From assembly GCA_035535015.1 (NCBI GenBank), contig DATLQU010000007.1, positions 1 to 64,000 of the forward strand: a stretch of DNA of 64,000 nt, read 5' to 3'. A program made the translations under genes and the position numbers. The notes beneath the pieces were generated by a model that had not been told where the DNA came from, searched no databases, and saw only the letters and a program-made list of their open reading frames with translations. Positions 1 through 8,037 of this stretch are shown here, in pieces. This DNA comes from Palsa-661 sp035535015. GTDB lineage: Bacteria; Actinomycetota; Acidimicrobiia; Acidimicrobiales; UBA8190. How positions within the stretch are numbered: the first letter of the stretch is position 1; every line of letters begins with the position of its first letter.

Positions 1-330
1 GTGCTGCGCACGCCGTTTCGGACCCCAAATGCCAATGCCCACGCCGAGAGGTTCGTGAGGACGGTCAGGACTGAATGCCTCGACCACCTGCTGATCGTGA
101 ATGCGCGCCACCTTGAACGGGTCCTGCGCGCCTATCTGCACCACTACAACGGCCATCGCCCTCACCAGGGAATCTCTCAACAGATCCTGGGAACCGGTTC
201 AGGGACTGGGGTAACAGCATCCCCACGCTCCCCCGGCGAATCCGACCAGCCCCACTCATGCCGTTTCCCTCGAATTCATCGCCATGATCGACTGGGCGGG
301 CTCATCCACGAGTACGAACTTGTGGCATGA
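1..330 (+). CDS. Transposase, integrase-core (rve) C-terminal part, cut by window edge
   Basis: This is the end of a DDE transposase of the IS3/IS481 type, which would cut and join IS ends. Visible are the last part of the catalytic core, with the NAHAERFVRTVRTECLD stretch that carries the catalytic Glu, the HHYNGHRPHQG motif that closes the core, and a tail ending in DRLGGLIHEYELVA, a common ending in this group. The frame is open to base 1, so the gene starts upstream and the GTG at position 1 need not be its start. The region between the core and the tail (about residues 60-95) looks diverged. It opens a run of damaged mobile genes, so it is probably part of an old insertion. Family assignment is firm, IS subfamily is not. 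Confidence 0.75.
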   Translation: MLRTPFRTPNANAHAERFVRTVRTECLDHLLIVNARHLERVLRAYLHHYNGHRPHQGISQQILGTGSGTGVTASPRSPGESDQPHSCRFPRIHRHDRLGGLIHEYELVA

Positions 331-699
331 CGGGCTCCGGATCGCGTTTTCGGACCTTACGGGCTCGAGACGGGTCCAGCGCCGGCTTCCACCCGAGGAG
401 GTCGAGGAGCTCGTCGCCGGCTACCTGGCCGGAGCGATGGCACTTGCCTTGGCCGGCAGGCACTCGATTCACCGGACCACCGTCCTGGCCCTTCTCGAGC
501 GCCACCGGGTGTCCAGGCGAGGCCGCGTCTTGGCCGCTGACCACATCGAACGAGCGGTTGCTTCTTACGCTTCGGGACACTCCTGCGCCTCGATAGGCAA
601 GAAGCTCCGGGTCAATCCCGAGACGTCCGCCAGGTCCTGTGGACGGCCGGCGTGACCATGCGCAGGCCTGGGCGCCCACGAGCCACGCCGAATTCTTGA
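331..699 (+). pseudogene. Site-specific recombinase C-terminal remnant (frameshifted)
   Basis: The reading frame carries RRLPPEEVEELVAGYLAG, an IHRTTV helix-turn-helix and RRGR, followed by a second helix-turn-helix (ASIGKKLRVNPET). This is the tail found after serine recombinases or resolvases in actinobacteria. The frame then stops at 653-655, but from about base 624 the +1 frame continues as VRQVLWTAGVTMRRPGRPR and ends at 697-699, which is the usual ending of this family. One inserted or lost base near 623 therefore explains the early stop. No catalytic resolvase domain precedes it; the transposase tail abuts it directly. It is best read as a dead fragment. Confidence 0.6.
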
Positions 700-923
700 G
701 CTACCTCGATTGGCGATACCGGACGCTTCTGGGGCTCTGGTGGAAGCACTCCCATACTCGCCCTGCTCAAGTCACGGCTTGGGCGACCTCGGAACCTCCG
801 CCTCGGTGGCACCTCACCCCGTCTGGAGCAGAACAGGGACGACGGCTTGTGGCTGGCACCAGGCTCGCCCTATTAGCCACATCTCCTTACCTATGGAGAA
901 CCGCTTTCGTGACGACTCGACCG

Positions 924-1895
924 CTATGAGATGGCGTGACGCACGGCGGGGATGACTCGGTTGGCGAAGTACTCAAGGCGCTCCGATGCACTCTCCAGCG
1001 GTTCGCCCGGGAATAGCGTCCACGAGAAGCAGTCGACCACTGGCCCCGACCCAATGAGCCGAAGGATCTCGGCGACGGCCCCATCGGCGTCGAGGAGGCG
1101 GTAGAAGCCGAGGTCGACGAGCTGTTGGGCGTCGGTGAGCGGTGACAGATTGCCGAACATGCCGAACTCGGCGTAGGCGTTGACCTGGTACAGAATGTGG
1201 GGGGCGACGGCCGCAAACGCCCGCTCGGGGTCGTCGGCCACCACCCACTGGTACCCGAGCGCTACCTGCCCGCCGTCGCGTCCGAGCGCGCGGCGGGCCT
1301 CGACATAGGTGGCAATCTGGTCGGGCAGGACACAGACGATGCCGTCGGCGAGCCGAGCGGCCCGCTCGACGGCAGGGCGCGACAGAGCCCCGATCCACAG
1401 CTGCGGGCCGCCGGGTCGCACGGGTCGGGGCGCGACACGGACGCCGTCGACCACCTCGCCGCCGAGCGCCAACCGGAGCGTGACGATCGCTGCCTCAAAG
1501 CGGGGGCGGCGCTGGGCCAGCGACGTCCCGAACGGGAGGAAGTCGGCCTCTCGATAACCCATCCCGACGCCGAGGCGCAGACGGCCCCCGGACAGTGCGT
1601 CGACCGTGAGGGCCTCTTCGGCCAGGCGCAGCGGATGATGCACGGGCAGCACCATCACGTTGGTGCCCAGCCACATCGCCTCGGTTCGGGCAGCCAGGGC
1701 GGCGGCCAGGGTGAGCGTCGAGGATGCGTAGGCGTCGTCGACGAAGTGGTGCTCGGAGATCCACACCGACCCGAAGCCAAGCTGCTCGGCCCAGCTGACC
1801 TGCTCGAGGATCTCGGCCCAACGTCGGGTGAGGGCGGCCGGCTCCGGATCGGTGCAGCGAAAGTCGTAATAGAGCCCGAAACTGATGTCGGTCAC
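924..1895 (-). CDS. LLM-class (luciferase-like) flavin/F420-dependent oxidoreductase
   Basis: A 323-residue single-domain TIM-barrel enzyme of the bacterial luciferase superfamily, which transfers hydride between FMNH2 or coenzyme F420 and an unknown substrate in the cytoplasm. Diagnostic stretches are WAEQLGFGSVWISEHHF near residues 35-50, the LGTNVMVLPVHHPLRLAEE strand, DALSGGRLRLGVGMGY near residue 105, and RPGGPQLWIGALSRPAVERAA in the middle. Length is normal. Start is the ATG at 1895, 52 bases from the divergent P450 gene; such LLM/P450 pairs usually serve oxidation of small hydrophobic molecules, which is an inference here. Cofactor choice (F420 or FMN) cannot be read from the sequence. 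Confidence 0.85.
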   Translation of the reverse strand: MTDISFGLYYDFRCTDPEPAALTRRWAEILEQVSWAEQLGFGSVWISEHHFVDDAYASSTLTLAAALAARTEAMWLGTNVMVLPVHHPLRLAEEALTVDALSGGRLRLGVGMGYREADFLPFGTSLAQRRPRFEAAIVTLRLALGGEVVDGVRVAPRPVRPGGPQLWIGALSRPAVERAARLADGIVCVLPDQIATYVEARRALGRDGGQVALGYQWVVADDPERAFAAVAPHILYQVNAYAEFGMFGNLSPLTDAQQLVDLGFYRLLDADGAVAEILRLIGSGPVVDCFSWTLFPGEPLESASERLEYFANRVIPAVRHAIS

Positions 1896-1913
1896 GGTCC
1901 CATCATGCCCAAT

Positions 1914-1941
1914 TGACCGGACGGGTGCTCTCAGAGAACAT
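1914..1941 (+). promoter_or_regulatory. Candidate promoter of the P450 gene (leaderless)
   Basis: TTGACC at 1914-1919 is followed, after 16 bases, by GAACAT at 1936-1941. A start site 6-7 bases further on would fall on the GTG at 1948, which lacks a Shine-Dalgarno site. The -10 is imperfect, so this is tentative. Confidence 0.35.
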
Positions 1942-1947
1942 GGACCC

Positions 1948-3099
1948 GTGACTTCCGTCGCCCCGGACTTCGTCTACGACCCCTCGACACCCGAGTTCCA
2001 AGACGAGATCTGGGATGTCTACCGCACCATGCGCGACGAGTACCCAGTCTATCGCGATCCGGGGGGCGGCTTCTTCGCCCTCTCCCGGTTCGAAGACGTG
2101 TGGGAGGCGGCCCATGACTGGGAGACGTTCTCCAACGTCGTCCCCGAGGCCAACTCCCTTCTGCCCCAGATGATCTTCATGGACCCGCCACGACACACAG
2201 CGCTGCGCAGGCTCGTCTCGCGCGCCTTCACCCCCCGGCGCGTGGCCCAGGTTGAGTCCTTCGTGCGCGAGACCTCTCGTCAGCTCATAGCCGAAGTGGC
2301 CGAGCGCGGCGGCTGCGAGGTGCAGCACGAGTTCGCCGCCATCGTCCCCAGTCTGGTCATCGCCAAGCTCATCGGCGTGCCCCCCGAACACATCGGCGAG
2401 TTCCGGGCCTGGACGGGGTCGTTTATCGAGATCACCGGCACCGACGACTACGCCGAAGCGGCCGCCAACATCTACGGACTGTTCGCTCGTCTCCTCGCCG
2501 AGCGGCGCCGGGCTCCTGCCGACGACCTCATGACGGCGCTGCTCGACGCTGAGGTGGACGGGCAGCGGCTGAGCGAGGAGGAGCTTCTCGGCTTCTGCCT
2601 GCTGCTCATCCTGGCCGGCAACGACACCACCTCGAGCCTGATCGGTAACGGCATCGCCCTCCTGGCCCGCGACGCCGAGCAGCGGGTGCTGCTCCACGCC
2701 GACCTCTCCCGGTGGCCCAACGCCGTCGAGGAGCTCAACCGCGTCGAGTCGCCGACCCAGGCCCTGTCGCGGACCGCCACCCGAGACGTCGTCGCCCACG
2801 GGGTGACCATCCCGGCCGGATCGAGGGTCATGTTGCTGTGGGGCGCGGCCAATCATGACGAGCGTGAGTTTCCCGACCCCGAGCGTTTCGATGTGACGCG
2901 ACAGTTCTCGCGCCATCTCGCCTTCAGCCACGGCGTCCACTCGTGTCTGGGCGCCAACCTGGCCCGTATCGAGGCTCGGGTCGCCCTGGAGGAATGGCAC
3001 GCTCGCTTCCCCCACTACGAGCTGGACGGCGAGCCGCTGCGAGCGCTGTCGATCTGGGCCCGAGCGCACAGTCGCATCCCGGTGCGCGTCCAACCCTGA
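1948..3099 (+). CDS. Cytochrome P450
   Basis: A soluble bacterial P450 monooxygenase of 383 residues. It has the I-helix oxygen-activation motif AGNDTT at about residue 222, the ExxR pair (EELNR) near 261, and the heme-binding loop FSHGVHSCLG with the thiolate Cys near residue 333. Start: the open frame reaches back to 1885, but that overlaps the divergent LLM gene; the GTG at 1948 gives MTSVAPDF, a normal P450 N-terminus, and sits just behind a possible promoter. The I-helix ends in a standard acid-Thr pair, so it should be a classic hydroxylase that needs ferredoxin partners, none of which are nearby. The substrate is unknown. Confidence 0.93.
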   Translation: MTSVAPDFVYDPSTPEFQDEIWDVYRTMRDEYPVYRDPGGGFFALSRFEDVWEAAHDWETFSNVVPEANSLLPQMIFMDPPRHTALRRLVSRAFTPRRVAQVESFVRETSRQLIAEVAERGGCEVQHEFAAIVPSLVIAKLIGVPPEHIGEFRAWTGSFIEITGTDDYAEAAANIYGLFARLLAERRRAPADDLMTALLDAEVDGQRLSEEELLGFCLLLILAGNDTTSSLIGNGIALLARDAEQRVLLHADLSRWPNAVEELNRVESPTQALSRTATRDVVAHGVTIPAGSRVMLLWGAANHDEREFPDPERFDVTRQFSRHLAFSHGVHSCLGANLARIEARVALEEWHARFPHYELDGEPLRALSIWARAHSRIPVRVQP

Positions 3100-3148
3100 C
3101 CTAGAAGCCGCCAAGCTGCTGCCCGAGTCGTTCCCGCCGCCGCCTGAT

Positions 3149-3164
3149 GGGCATTCGGATGCCC
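3149..3164. terminator. Hairpin between convergent genes
   Basis: GGGCAT-TCGG-ATGCCC is a perfect 6-bp stem with a 4-base loop in the 79-base gap between the end of the P450 gene and the end of the MocA fragment. There is no T-run, so it is only a candidate terminator serving either strand. Confidence 0.4.
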
Positions 3165-3178
3165 CGGTCGTCGGATTG

Positions 3179-3671
3179 CTACCACACCGGCTCCCACCGG
3201 CCGGAGGCGGCCGAGCGGTACATGGCGAGCGCACCTCGTAGCTCACCCAACGAGTCCTCGGCGCTGGCGGGAGCAGCGACGCCGTCGAGCACGGCCGCCT
3301 CGAACCCGGCGATCTGGCCCTCGTAACTCTGGAGGTAGCCACCCTGCCCCACGAGAGTGCCCCGGGGATCGGAACCGTCGTAGAGCTTGACCCGTCCGAG
3401 CACGTCGATGACGATCTCGCCGCGGCTGCCGGTGACCTGGAACAAGGGAAGCGGGGCGACGGGACCCGGCGACACGATGGCGTCAAAGCTGGCCACCACG
3501 CCAGAGTCGAAATGACACAGCGCCCGACACATCGACTCCCCCTCCATCGCCGCATAAGGCTGGGCGGTGATGGCCACCAGCTCGACCAGCTCACCCAACC
3601 ACATCCGCAGTGGGCGCAGCCAGTGCGAGCCGGCGTCGATGACCACCCCTCCGTCGGCCTCCGCCAGCTGT
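3179..3671 (-). pseudogene. Gfo/Idh/MocA-family oxidoreductase, C-terminal fragment
   Basis: The frame reads as the C-terminal half of a sugar/inositol-dehydrogenase-like oxidoreductase: EADGGVVIDAGSHWLRPLRMW opens the alpha/beta sheet domain, followed by ESMCRALCHFDSGVVASFDA and GSRGEIVIDVLGRVKLYD, ending near 160 residues. The N-terminal NAD(P)-binding Rossmann half, including the catalytic Lys region, is missing: homology stops around 3671, exactly where the IS66 transposase fragment begins on the other strand. The fragment can therefore neither bind cofactor nor be expressed from its own start. The truncation is most simply explained by an IS66 insertion followed by loss of the remainder. 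Confidence 0.75.
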
Positions 3672-4144
3672 TACCGGCGGGCGACATGGTCGCCCTTCTG
3701 TGCGAGGCCAAGGACATGGTGGAAACGGCCAAGGCGAAGGGAGCGACCAGCCTCTCGGACAGCACTCTGCACTCGATCCGGATCCGCTATGGCCAGATCA
3801 TCGCCGCTGGTCGCCTCACCAACCCCGGGCCTCCCTCGCTCGAGCGTCACTGCTACGAGAGGAAGGCCTACAACCTTCTCGTCCGCCTCGACACACAGCG
3901 GGCCGACGTCCTGCGCTTCGCTTCGGACTTCCGCGCCAGCTTCGACAACAACCAGGCCGAGCGGGACATCAGGATGGTGAAGCTGCAGCAGAAGATCTCC
4001 GGTTCGTGGCGCACACTGGCCGGCGCCCGCACCTACTGCGCCATCCGTGGCTACGTCTCCACGCTGCGCAAGCAGAACCAGGACATTCTCGGCGGCCTTC
4101 GCCTTCTCTTCGAAGGCAAGCCCTGGTTACCAGTCCAGGCCTGA
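3672..4144 (+). pseudogene. IS66-family transposase, 3' fragment
   Basis: About 157 residues match the end of IS66 TnpC: an ERHCYERKAYNLLVRL helix, then FDNNQAERDIRMVKLQQKIS, which carries the catalytic Glu, then GSWRTLAGARTYCAIR and a tail ending in LFEGKPWLP. The upstream two thirds of the protein, including both catalytic Asp residues, is absent. In-frame sequence upstream of about 3672 is just the complement of the MocA fragment, so the annotated start is the junction and not a real start. It cannot be active. Confidence 0.8.
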
Positions 4145-4265
4145 ATCTGGCAACGACCGTGCGGTTATGGCTCAAGTCGGCCCGGGAACATCAACGACTA
4201 CTCGGGTCTTGCCGTGTCCACGTAGAGTGAGATGATGTCGCGTGTGGCACGTGCAGGACAATCTC

Positions 4266-4586
4266 ATGAGCCCAGCACGTAAAGCCGACTCGGACCTCGA
4301 TCGATTGATCGACGAGATCATCGTCGACGCCTACGACGAGGACGAACAGCTGATGGGCTTCGAGGTTGCCTTCGACGAAGGGGCAGACTTTCCTTGTCCA
4401 GGCACTGTCGTGGGCGAGGAGGTCGAGGTGGTTTCTGTCTCGGTCAAGAACCATCGTCGCGAACTAGTCGCCACTTGTAAGCGTGGCGGCAGAAAGTATG
4501 ACGTAGCACTCCTCGACACTGATGTTCGCGGCAACTCAGCCACGTCTCGGTTAATCGCCGCCTACAGGCGATGGCTTGGCTATTGA
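4266..4586 (+). CDS. CcbP-like small acidic protein (putative calcium-binding)
   Basis: A 106-residue protein. It resembles the cyanobacterial calcium-binding protein CcbP in its plan: an acidic helix (LIDEIIVDAYDEDEQLMGFE), a PCPGTVVGEEVEVVSV beta hairpin, a basic CKRGGRKYDVALLD strand and a closing AAYRRWLGY helix. The Asp/Glu-rich first third would fit metal binding. The ATG at 4266 is preferred over 4242 because it begins the conserved part. It lies between an IS66 fragment and an IS1182 element, so it may be a cargo gene or a remnant of the original locus. Assignment rests on overall pattern, not on a single decisive motif. Confidence 0.6.
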   Translation: MSPARKADSDLDRLIDEIIVDAYDEDEQLMGFEVAFDEGADFPCPGTVVGEEVEVVSVSVKNHRRELVATCKRGGRKYDVALLDTDVRGNSATSRLIAAYRRWLGY

Positions 4587-4757
4587 GCCCTCAGACCTGA
4601 ATAGTTACAAACGCTTTTCATGACGGACAGTGTCGAAACACAGCCTGTCGAGTTCTCGCGCAAGGTAGAGATCGTCTCCGTCGCTGGTTTGTTCGGTGAG
4701 GCAATACGCAGGATCGCCCGGCGCGAGAGCATTTCAGTCCTCTTTAGTTAGTTTAGT

Positions 4758-4782
4758 TACTTCCCCCTGAAAAAGTCGATGT
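4758..4782 (+). repeat. Left inverted repeat of the IS1182 element
   Basis: Pairs with 6507-6531 read on the other strand; 20 of 25 positions appear identical. It lies just outside the transposase C-terminus. Confidence 0.7.
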
Positions 4783-4914
4783 AGGCACGGGTCTCCCTCG
4801 GCGTGAGTGCCCGCTGAGTGCCCGCGTGAGCCTCGATCCCGACCCCTCCGGTCGTTTTCGCCCCCATTTTCCGGACTTGGTCGGAGGGGCGCGACGGGAG
4901 AGGCCGGGACGGGA

Positions 4915-6495
4915 TCAGGCGGCACGGGTCTTCGGTGGTGGACGGCGGCTCGGTGGTCCGGTGGCTGTCGGTCGGCGGGTGGCTGCCGAACCGGTGTGCG
5001 TGTTCTTCGTTTCTCGCTCGTCGATGAGAACGGCGATCTTGATGGCGTTGTGCGACAGCACACCCCATCCACACCACGTCCGGGCACCGCCGATGCCGTC
5101 GATCATGGTCCGTTCCCATCCGCAGGATCGCTTCAAGTGGGCGATCCGACCTTCCGAACCGGTACGCCACTTGACGAGTTTGCGAAAGCGCGGTGCTTGT
5201 TCGATCTTCTGGCGCTCCGCCCCGGGACGTCCCTTTCGGGGGATGGCCACGTGCTTCACGCCGAGGGACTCGAGCTCGGTCTGTACTTTCGGTTCGCCAT
5301 AGCCCCGGTCGGCGGTGGCGGCCTTGGGCACCCGGCCGAAGAACTTCGCTATACGGGTGACAGCCGGAACGAGCATGGGAGCGTCGGGCGGATTGCCCAT
5401 CTCGACTCAATGGTCAACGACGATGCCCTGTGAGTTGTCGGCCACATGTGCCTTGTAGCCGAATTCAACAGGTCGACCCAGACGGCCCTTGGCGATGGGG
5501 CGGGCATCGGTGTCGTGCAGAGAGACGATCCGGGTGGCGCCGTCGGGGACGCCCCCTCCGATGCGGATGCGGGTCTGGGAGACGACCTGTTCCAGTGCCC
5601 CGATCGTGCGCTCCAGCTCGGTCACCAGAGCGGCGGCCTTGCCCGACGCCGCATCGCCGGCCCGATGTAGAGATCGTCGGGCGTTTGTGGCCACGGCCTG
5701 GGCATCTTTGATGGTGGCGTCGGCGATCCGGGCCAGCTCGCCGGTGAGCACCAGCACCTCGTCTTTGGCGTCGCCGCTGCGCCGGCGGAGCCACGCCGCG
5801 ATCTGATGGGCCCGGCGGCGCACCGACCGGGTGCGGTCTCTGAAGCGCGTGCGTCGGGCCAGACCGAGGGCCTGGAGGGCCCGCACCGTCTTGGTCAGTT
5901 TGGCCACGCCCTTCGACAACAGACCCGAGTCGGTCGGGTACGACACGTTGGCGGGGACGACGGTGGTGTCGGCCCGGATCTTGTCGAGCTTCACCACGTG
6001 GGCCGCCATGGCCTTTCGAAGCAGCGCCTCGTTCAGCTGGTCCACCGCCTGGTGGTCGCAACGGGTGGTGATCTTCATCACCGTGGTGGGATGCGGCACC
6101 GCCTCGGTGATGCCGATGCGGCAGAAGCGACGCCAGGCCAGGGAGTCGGTCACTTCGGCACAGAGCGTCTCGAACCCGAGCCGATACCGGAAGCGCAGGA
6201 ACATCAGGCGCAGGTACGTCTCCATGGGAATGGAGGGCCGGCCGATCTTCGGGTGGAAGAAGGGGACGAAAGGCTCGAAGAGCACGGGGTCGTCGAGCAG
6301 GCGGTCCACCTGCTCCAGCTCTGGTGGGAGGCGCAGGAACTCAGGCGGGAGGATTGCCTCCCACAGCGTCGGTTGGGCGTCTACTTTGGTGCGCAGCAAC
6401 GGTGGCTCCAATCTCTTCGCAAAGGGGACTGGGGCCATCGTTGCTTCATTCGGGCCGGAACGCGAGCACCCTGCCAACACGAACGCGCTGGTCAC
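4915..6495 (-). pseudogene. IS1182-family transposase with premature stop
   Basis: Two frames, 5407-6495 and 4915-5400, are in the same register and are separated only by a TGA at 5407-5409. Reading through gives IVVDH-stop-VEMGNPPDAP, where the family normally has an Arg, so a CGA-to-TGA change is the simplest cause. The joined protein of about 526 residues has the N-terminal LWEAILPPEFLRLPPEL region and all three DDE residues: Asp in IRADTTVV, Asp in TADRGY and Glu in GSEGRIAHLKR. The last two lie after the stop, so the truncated product would be inactive. The start may be the ATG at 6438 (MAPVPFAKRLEPPLL) instead of 6495; nothing decides it. Confidence 0.85.
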
Positions 6496-6506
6496 GGACG
6501 ATTTTC

Positions 6507-6531
6507 ACATCGACTTCTTCAGGTCAAAGTA
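6507..6531 (-). repeat. Right inverted repeat of the IS1182 element
   Basis: Partner of 4758-4782. It lies a dozen bases upstream of the transposase frame. Confidence 0.7.
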
Positions 6532-6540
6532 GTTAGTGAC

Positions 6541-6790
6541 TGCTCGTCCGGCCGTCATCACAAGACCATCTTTCCTGCGGGCATGCCCCACTTTGATGTG
6601 ACGGCGTCGAACAGGGGGCACCTGAACCTTCTGGGATCGCGATAGAGCGATGGATCCAGACTGCTGAGGGTCGACGCAGACCTCAAGAGGCTGCCGGAGC
6701 CTCTCGTCGACGCCGAGCACGGTCACGTCGGGCAAGCCCACCAGCAGCTCGCAATGTGCGCGTAGCGCCGGTTTGCACAGGTGCTCTCCA
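6541..6790 (-). pseudogene. Possible degenerate ISL3-type transposase N-terminus
   Basis: On the minus strand the frame reads HCELLVGLPDVTVLGVDERLRQPLEVCVD and later VGHARRKDGL. This resembles the opening of ISL3-family transposases (GLPDVTVLGVDE..LEVHVET), but the expected Cys-rich zinc-binding segment is missing and the frame runs directly into the end of the IS1182 element. It would be a remnant cut by that insertion. The match is from memory of the family pattern and is weak. Confidence 0.3.
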
Positions 6791-6832
6791 GGTTCGAGTG
6801 GCTTAGGAACCTTTCGATTCTGAGAGGCCCTG

Positions 6833-7138
6833 CTACTCCGGACGGAGCGAGAGCGCCAGGCGTGGCACGGCGAACGACACGAGAAAGATCGGCAAGAACC
6901 TCTTTCCGGTGCATCGGAAGGCGACGACTTGGCCCTCGGCCGCGTCGAAGGTCAGAGTGCGGCTCAAGTTTCGGCCGTTGCGGACTTGCAGGGTGTGTTG
7001 TCCAGCTTTGATTGGTATCTCGATAGTGTCGTTCATTTCGAGCGACCCGACACGCTCACCGTCGACCACGATGTCGAACGTGCCACGACGAACCTCCACT
7101 CCGATCGCTTTATGCGTCAGCTTGAGAGTTGCCGACAT
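6833..7138 (-). CDS. Small conserved beta-rich protein of unknown function
   Basis: A 101-residue protein that I cannot assign to a named family. The start is the ATG at 7138: it is preceded by AGAAAGGAGACTGAAG, a strong Shine-Dalgarno at good spacing, whereas the longer frame to 7234 has no support. The sequence opens with LKLTHKAIGVEVRRGTFDIVVDGERVGSLE and continues with a beta-hairpin pattern (IEIPIKAGQHTLQVRNGRNLSRTLTF), like proteins with PEGA-type or carboxypeptidase-like beta sandwiches, then ends with a hydrophobic segment (FLPIFLVSFAVPRLALSL) that could be a C-terminal membrane anchor. It stands alone in a gene-poor stretch. Confidence 0.6.
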   Translation of the reverse strand: MSATLKLTHKAIGVEVRRGTFDIVVDGERVGSLEMNDTIEIPIKAGQHTLQVRNGRNLSRTLTFDAAEGQVVAFRCTGKRFLPIFLVSFAVPRLALSLRPE

Positions 7139-7386
7139 CTTCAGTCTCCTTTCTGTGTCGGCCGATCGGCTGTTGCCAGCTGCTTTGACCATAATGGCTG
7201 CACCTCCGCCAACCAGCAATGGTCCTACCTGCAAGCAGCTGTGCTGAACCTACGACGGCAAGCTCGTACGAGTGGCGTAAGTAACAATGATCTGCGCGCC
7301 GAAGGAGAGTGCCCCCGTACGCCGGATGTGGTGCAAGGAGGTCGACCGCCTGCCACCTATTTCGGTAGGGCCGAACCCTGGCTCCC

Positions 7387-7656
7387 ATGGCATGGGGAAG
7401 ACCTCGACGACAGGTCGAACCCATCCTGCTCAGTGTCTACTCTTCCGAGCGGGCAGCCGGAGACCGGATCCAGCGAACTAGGGATGAGCCGGGATTTGCT
7501 GATCATCCTGACGACTTCGATGTCGTCGCCTACACCGTTGACAAGGATGAGTGGACATCGGGAGAGCGGAGGTGGGGTTCACCGATGCTTCATCGTCGAC
7601 GTCCTGCGCGGCAAGACGAGGTCACCAGCTTCACGGTGCCTGTGGGAAGGGCATAG
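7387..7656 (+). CDS. Possible DUF7336-like small protein or remnant
   Basis: The stretch LLSVYSSERAAGDRIQRTRDEPGFADHP followed by VVAYTVDKDEWTSG follows the pattern of small proteins that read (I/L)GVYSSREAAEAAVARL...QPGF.DHP...YELD.DHWTEGF, a family of unknown function often found in accessory regions. The normal N-terminus (about 20 residues before the VYSS strand) and the ending after WTSG do not match, so the gene may have lost its ends through frameshifts. No clear ribosome binding site is present at the ATG at 7387. Recognition is by pattern only. Confidence 0.35.
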   Translation: MAWGRPRRQVEPILLSVYSSERAAGDRIQRTRDEPGFADHPDDFDVVAYTVDKDEWTSGERRWGSPMLHRRRPARQDEVTSFTVPVGRA

Positions 7657-8037
7657 GTCGGCTGGATGTTCCCCACGTGACCCTGATTGTACGTATCCCT
7701 GAACACCTGCCGCCCTGGATTCGGTCAGCCGCCAACGAGCGGTGCGGACGAGATTTCCAGCGGCCTGTGATCAATGCAGATCACTCGACGCCGTGGACAA
7801 CCTTTCCGGTGACCATGAGTCATGGCAAGAGTCCGAATCTCCAGTCGCACGCCGTGAGTTTGACCCAGGACCTCCGAAACGGTCTCTTCGACGGGTCAGC
7901 CTGCGGATCAGACGGACCACTGAACGCCTTCTGCGTCAGGCGGCGTCCTTCCAGATTGGCGACACCGACACTGGCGGTGACAACCCCTACATGATCGCCA
8001 ACATGCGGCGGGCACAGATCGACTGGAATTGCGCTTC
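7657..8037. other. No gene seen
   Basis: Short frames occur on both strands, but none has a recognisable protein, a ribosome binding site and clear codon bias together. It looks like decayed sequence between the accessory region and the carboxylase gene. Confidence 0.4.

Larger units (their letters stand above)
4758..6531 (-). mobile_element. IS1182-family insertion sequence
   Basis: A 1.77-kb element bounded by imperfect 25-bp inverted repeats (4758-4782 and 6507-6531) that share TACTT, CCTGAA and AAGTCGATGT. The single transposase gene fills the inside on the minus strand. Outside, TTTAGT at the left and GTTAGT at the right may be what remains of a target duplication; this is not certain. 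The element is nearly full length but its transposase has an internal stop. Confidence 0.75.

Noticed and set aside
1903..3765. 620-codon minus-strand frame opposite the P450 gene
   Set aside because: It is the complement of a well-supported P450 gene and shows low-complexity composition with no motif.
1..6540. Prophage or complete genomic island
   Set aside because: Only transposase pieces and one recombinase remnant are present, with no capsid, portal, lysis or integration-site genes.
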